Under the pieces are notes generated by a model. It did no database searches. It was not told where the DNA came from and was given only the letters and a program-made list of their open reading frames with translations. From positions 31,864 to 49,506 of the forward strand of contig DIEW01000002.1 of NCBI GenBank assembly GCA_002418825.1: a stretch of DNA of 17,643 nucleotides. The letters run 5' to 3'. The translations under genes were made by a program, and so were the position numbers. Below are positions 15,507-17,643 of the stretch, piece after piece; position 1 is the first letter of the stretch, and each line of letters starts with the position of its first letter. Source of the stretch: Syntrophaceae bacterium UBA5764 (GTDB lineage: Bacteria > Desulfobacterota > Syntrophia > Syntrophales > Smithellaceae).

Positions 15507-16013
15507 TCAGGCCCAAACTATTCTCTTTAATTCATTTAGCGTGATTTCTTTTACCGGATACAAATCCTCAACAATTTCGTCCGGCATAAACCACAGCTTA
15601 ATTTCTTTTTCTGCATCTTCGGGACTGGAAGAAGCGTGAACCACGTTTTCAAACACGCCTGCTCTCGTCACTCTTCCGTAAGCCCCTCTAATAGACACGG
15701 GATTTGCTTTTTCCGGGTCTGTGTCCCCGACGATATCTCTTATTTTGGCAATTGCGTTTTCGCCCTGATATACCAGCGCAAGAACGCGGTATGTTTTATG
15801 CACCTCACCCATGATGTACTGAATTAATTCTTCAAAGAACGGCTTATCCTTGAGGTGCTCGTAATGCTTTTCAGCCAGCTCTCTGCTTACACGCACAACC
15901 TTTGCGCCCATAATGGTTAATTTTGCTTCCGCCAATCTGGAAATAACATTCCCGGTAAGGGATTTGACCAGCCCGTCCGGTTTTATCAAAATCAATGTTT
16001 GTTCAACAGCCAT
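15507..16013 (-). CDS. ndk: Nucleoside diphosphate kinase, long variant
   Basis: NDK balances nucleoside triphosphates by moving the gamma-phosphate through a phospho-histidine. The start MAVEQTLILIKPDG, with Lys11, Tyr51, Arg92, Thr98, Arg109, Asn123 and catalytic His126, covers the normal active site. Three features are unusual. The catalytic motif reads NVVHASSS instead of the common H-G-S. About four extra residues lie between Arg109 and Asn123 (GAYGRVTRAGVFE region). A tail of about 26 residues follows the usual end near WF (141-142), giving 168 residues against roughly 140. The start is ATG 16013, since GGAG lies six bases upstream; a TTG at 16025 would overlap that site. It is 22 bases after nadC. 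The extension may alter oligomer contacts, but this is inference. Confidence 0.92.
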   Translation of the reverse strand: MAVEQTLILIKPDGLVKSLTGNVISRLAEAKLTIMGAKVVRVSRELAEKHYEHLKDKPFFEELIQYIMGEVHKTYRVLALVYQGENAIAKIRDIVGDTDPEKANPVSIRGAYGRVTRAGVFENVVHASSSPEDAEKEIKLWFMPDEIVEDLYPVKEITLNELKRIVWA

Positions 16014-16019
16014 ATATAA

Positions 16020-16023
16020 CTCC
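16020..16023 (-). promoter_or_regulatory. Shine-Dalgarno that fixes the ndk start
   Basis: GGAG on the minus strand lies six bases before ATG 16013, inside what would be codons of a TTG start at 16025. The shorter protein beginning MAVEQ also aligns with known NDK starts. Confidence 0.75.
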
Positions 16024-16035
16024 AATAAAATATTT

Positions 16036-16905
16036 TTAATTTCTTTTGTTCTTTTCTTCCCGGTTTCTGATTTTCAGCGAAATATCCGCCGCGCGCACGG
16101 AGTGCGTGATTTCGCCCACGGATATAAAATCCACGCCGGTTTTCGCGATTGCGGAAACATTTTTCAAACTTACATTGCCTGATGCTTCCAACAGCACTTT
16201 TCCGGCAACCATTTTTACCGCTTTTTTCATTTCGAAAACAGGCATATTGTCCAGCATCACAACGTCTACGCCGGATTTCAAGGCCTCTTTCACTTCCTCT
16301 AAATTTTTTGTTTCTACCTCTATCTTTGTTTTTTTTCGTAAAGCTTTTTTCTGTGCCCTGACCGCTTCGGTTATGCCGCCCGCCGCAGCTATATGGTTGT
16401 CTTTAATGAGCACAGCATCATAAAGCCCCATACGGTGATTCACACCGCCGCCAATTTTCACGGCCATTTTATCCAGCAGGCGCAAACCGGGCATAGTTTT
16501 GCGCGTATCCAAAATTCTTGCTTTTGTGCCACGAACCGCTCTGACGTATCTGTTTGTTTGTGTAGCTATTCCGCACATCCGCTGAAATAAATTAAGAGCG
16601 ACGCGTTCGGCCTGAAGAATTGAATGAAGGGGACCCTCCACGCAAGCGATAATATCTCCTTTTCTCACTTTCCTTCCATCTTTCATCAGGCCTTTGACTT
16701 TTATACACCTATCCTGAATTCTAAATACTTCCCCAAAAACATCAATTCCCGCCACCAGGAATTCGTCTTTTGCCATTGCTTCGACATACCCGCGAACTTC
16801 AGGTTTTACAATCGCCCGTGTGGTTATATCGCCCTTACCGATATCCTCTTTCAATGCTCCTTTGATAATTTTTTTAATCTGCACTGATTTTCTTACGTCG
16901 CGCAT
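16036..16905 (-). CDS. nadC: Nicotinate-nucleotide pyrophosphorylase (quinolinate phosphoribosyltransferase) NadC
   Basis: NadC converts quinolinate and PRPP to nicotinate mononucleotide with loss of CO2, feeding de novo NAD synthesis. All expected motifs are in order: LKEDIGKGDITT (18-29), QAERVALN (98-105, Glu100 and Arg101), DTRKTMPGLR (133-142), GGGVNHRMGLYD (152-163), VLIKDNH (165-171), VETK (197-200), MLDN (217-220), LEASGN (239-244) and SVGEITHS (262-269). The 289-residue length is normal. It begins 10 bases after valS with only a weak ribosome-binding site. NadA and NadB, which make quinolinate, are not in the window. The C-terminus is short and basic. Confidence 0.96.
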   Translation of the reverse strand: MRDVRKSVQIKKIIKGALKEDIGKGDITTRAIVKPEVRGYVEAMAKDEFLVAGIDVFGEVFRIQDRCIKVKGLMKDGRKVRKGDIIACVEGPLHSILQAERVALNLFQRMCGIATQTNRYVRAVRGTKARILDTRKTMPGLRLLDKMAVKIGGGVNHRMGLYDAVLIKDNHIAAAGGITEAVRAQKKALRKKTKIEVETKNLEEVKEALKSGVDVVMLDNMPVFEMKKAVKMVAGKVLLEASGNVSLKNVSAIAKTGVDFISVGEITHSVRAADISLKIRNREEKNKRN

Positions 16906-16915
16906 AGTTTTATTC

Positions 16916-17643
16916 TTACATTTGAATCTCTTTTAGTTTACTCAGGGCACCTTCTAAAGCAGTGTAGCGCTCTTTTAATTCATTCAGTTTTTCTTCTTCT
17001 TTTTTTATAATCGCCGATGACGCTTTTTCTCTAAAGTCGCGATTGGCTAATTTTTTTGAGCATTGCTGCAAATCTTTCTCAGCTTTCGCCAGTTCTTTTT
17101 GCAGGCGCATTTTTTCAGCGGATATGTCGACAATCCCTGCCAACGGAACAAATACTTTGGCGGAATTAACCACCCCCGTGGCAACGCCTTTCGGCTCTTT
17201 TAAATTCACGTCCACACTTAATTCCTCGGCATTGGCCATATTAATTATATAATTTTTACCGGACTCAATAATTTTTCTAGAATTTCCATCGGGGACGGAA
17301 ACCATAACACTCAATTTACGCGATGGCGGTATTCGCATCTCCCCGCGAATGTTACGCACACAGGTGATTATGTCCATGATAAGCTGCATTTCTTTTTCCG
17401 CTTTGGTCGTTTTTGCTTCTTTCTCATATTTGGGAAACTCGCTGACCATGACCGAACCTTCGTTTTTTCCCTTCAGTACCTGCCAGAGTTCTTCAGTAAC
17501 AAAAGGCATAAAAGGATGTAATAATTTAAGAACAATTTTAAAAACATCGAGCATTGTTCTTTGTGCCGCGCAGCGCTGTTGTTCATCGGTTTTTCCGTAA
17601 AGCGCGGGTTTAATCAGCTCCAGATACCAGTCGCAGAATTCAT
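16916..17643 (-). CDS. valS: Valyl-tRNA synthetase ValS, C-terminal part (5' end outside window)
   Basis: Partial gene: the frame is open to the right edge, so the Met codon at 17554 is internal. The visible 241 residues begin EFCDWYLELIKPALYG, the start of the class I anticodon-binding domain as in ValS. LHPFMPFVTEELW and CVRNIRGEMRIPPSRK follow, and then VFVPLAGIVDISAEKMRLQK leads into the C-terminal coiled-coil tRNA-binding arm (about the last 70 residues, rich in K, E and L). This arm is characteristic of ValS and separates it from IleS and LeuS. The catalytic HIGH and KMSKS parts and the editing domain lie outside the window. It is the first visible gene of the minus-strand operon. Confidence 0.94.
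   Translation of the reverse strand, partial: EFCDWYLELIKPALYGKTDEQQRCAAQRTMLDVFKIVLKLLHPFMPFVTEELWQVLKGKNEGSVMVSEFPKYEKEAKTTKAEKEMQLIMDIITCVRNIRGEMRIPPSRKLSVMVSVPDGNSRKIIESGKNYIINMANAEELSVDVNLKEPKGVATGVVNSAKVFVPLAGIVDISAEKMRLQKELAKAEKDLQQCSKKLANRDFREKASSAIIKKEEEKLNELKERYTALEGALSKLKEIQM

Noticed and set aside
1..17643. CRISPR arrays, tRNA or rRNA genes, insertion sequences, phage genes
   Set aside because: Reading both strands showed no regular repeat-spacer pattern, no tRNA or rRNA signatures and no transposase or integrase motifs; the gaps are too short to hide such elements.

Overview
The window looks like chromosomal DNA of a strictly anaerobic, Gram-negative (two-membrane) bacterium. 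Protein flavour suggests the Desulfobacterota/Syntrophales area, but this is inference from gene content and no search was run. An oxygen-sensitive (R)-2-hydroxyacyl-CoA dehydratase-type activase and a MobA enzyme for molybdopterin dinucleotide cofactors fit an anaerobic lifestyle. A tripartite RND pump with an outer-membrane lipoprotein channel and an LpxR-like lipid A deacylase require an outer membrane. Coding is dense, with no gap over 300 bases. I see no mobile element, tRNA, rRNA or CRISPR array.

Left half, plus strand (1-11724): the 3' part of a very large multidomain CoA-dehydratase activase-like protein (cut by the window edge), then mobA. A 209-base AT-rich gap carries a good promoter and several repeats. 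It leads into a TetR-family regulator and a three-gene RND efflux operon: lipoprotein adaptor, inner-membrane pump, outer-membrane lipoprotein channel. An lpxR-like gene follows behind its own candidate promoter. The TetR protein most likely controls the pump, and the LpxR-like enzyme may be a further envelope-protection function.

Right half, minus strand (11714-17643), read from right to left: valS (3' part only), nadC, ndk, birA (ligase domain only), coaX, coaE, a Cam-type gamma carbonic anhydrase, and an orphan protein with an N-terminal cysteine cluster and a C-terminal J domain. Short gaps suggest one long transcript for housekeeping and cofactor genes (NAD, CoA, biotinylation, nucleotides). 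The two halves converge, and the stop codons of the lpxR-like and J-domain genes overlap by 11 bases.

Most genes belong to known families. The points most worth a second look are the Cys-cluster/J-domain protein, the carbonic anhydrase with a complete methanogen-Cam-type active site, the long NDK variant, the repeats around the tetR and pump promoters, and the coupling of an LpxR-like gene to an RND operon.
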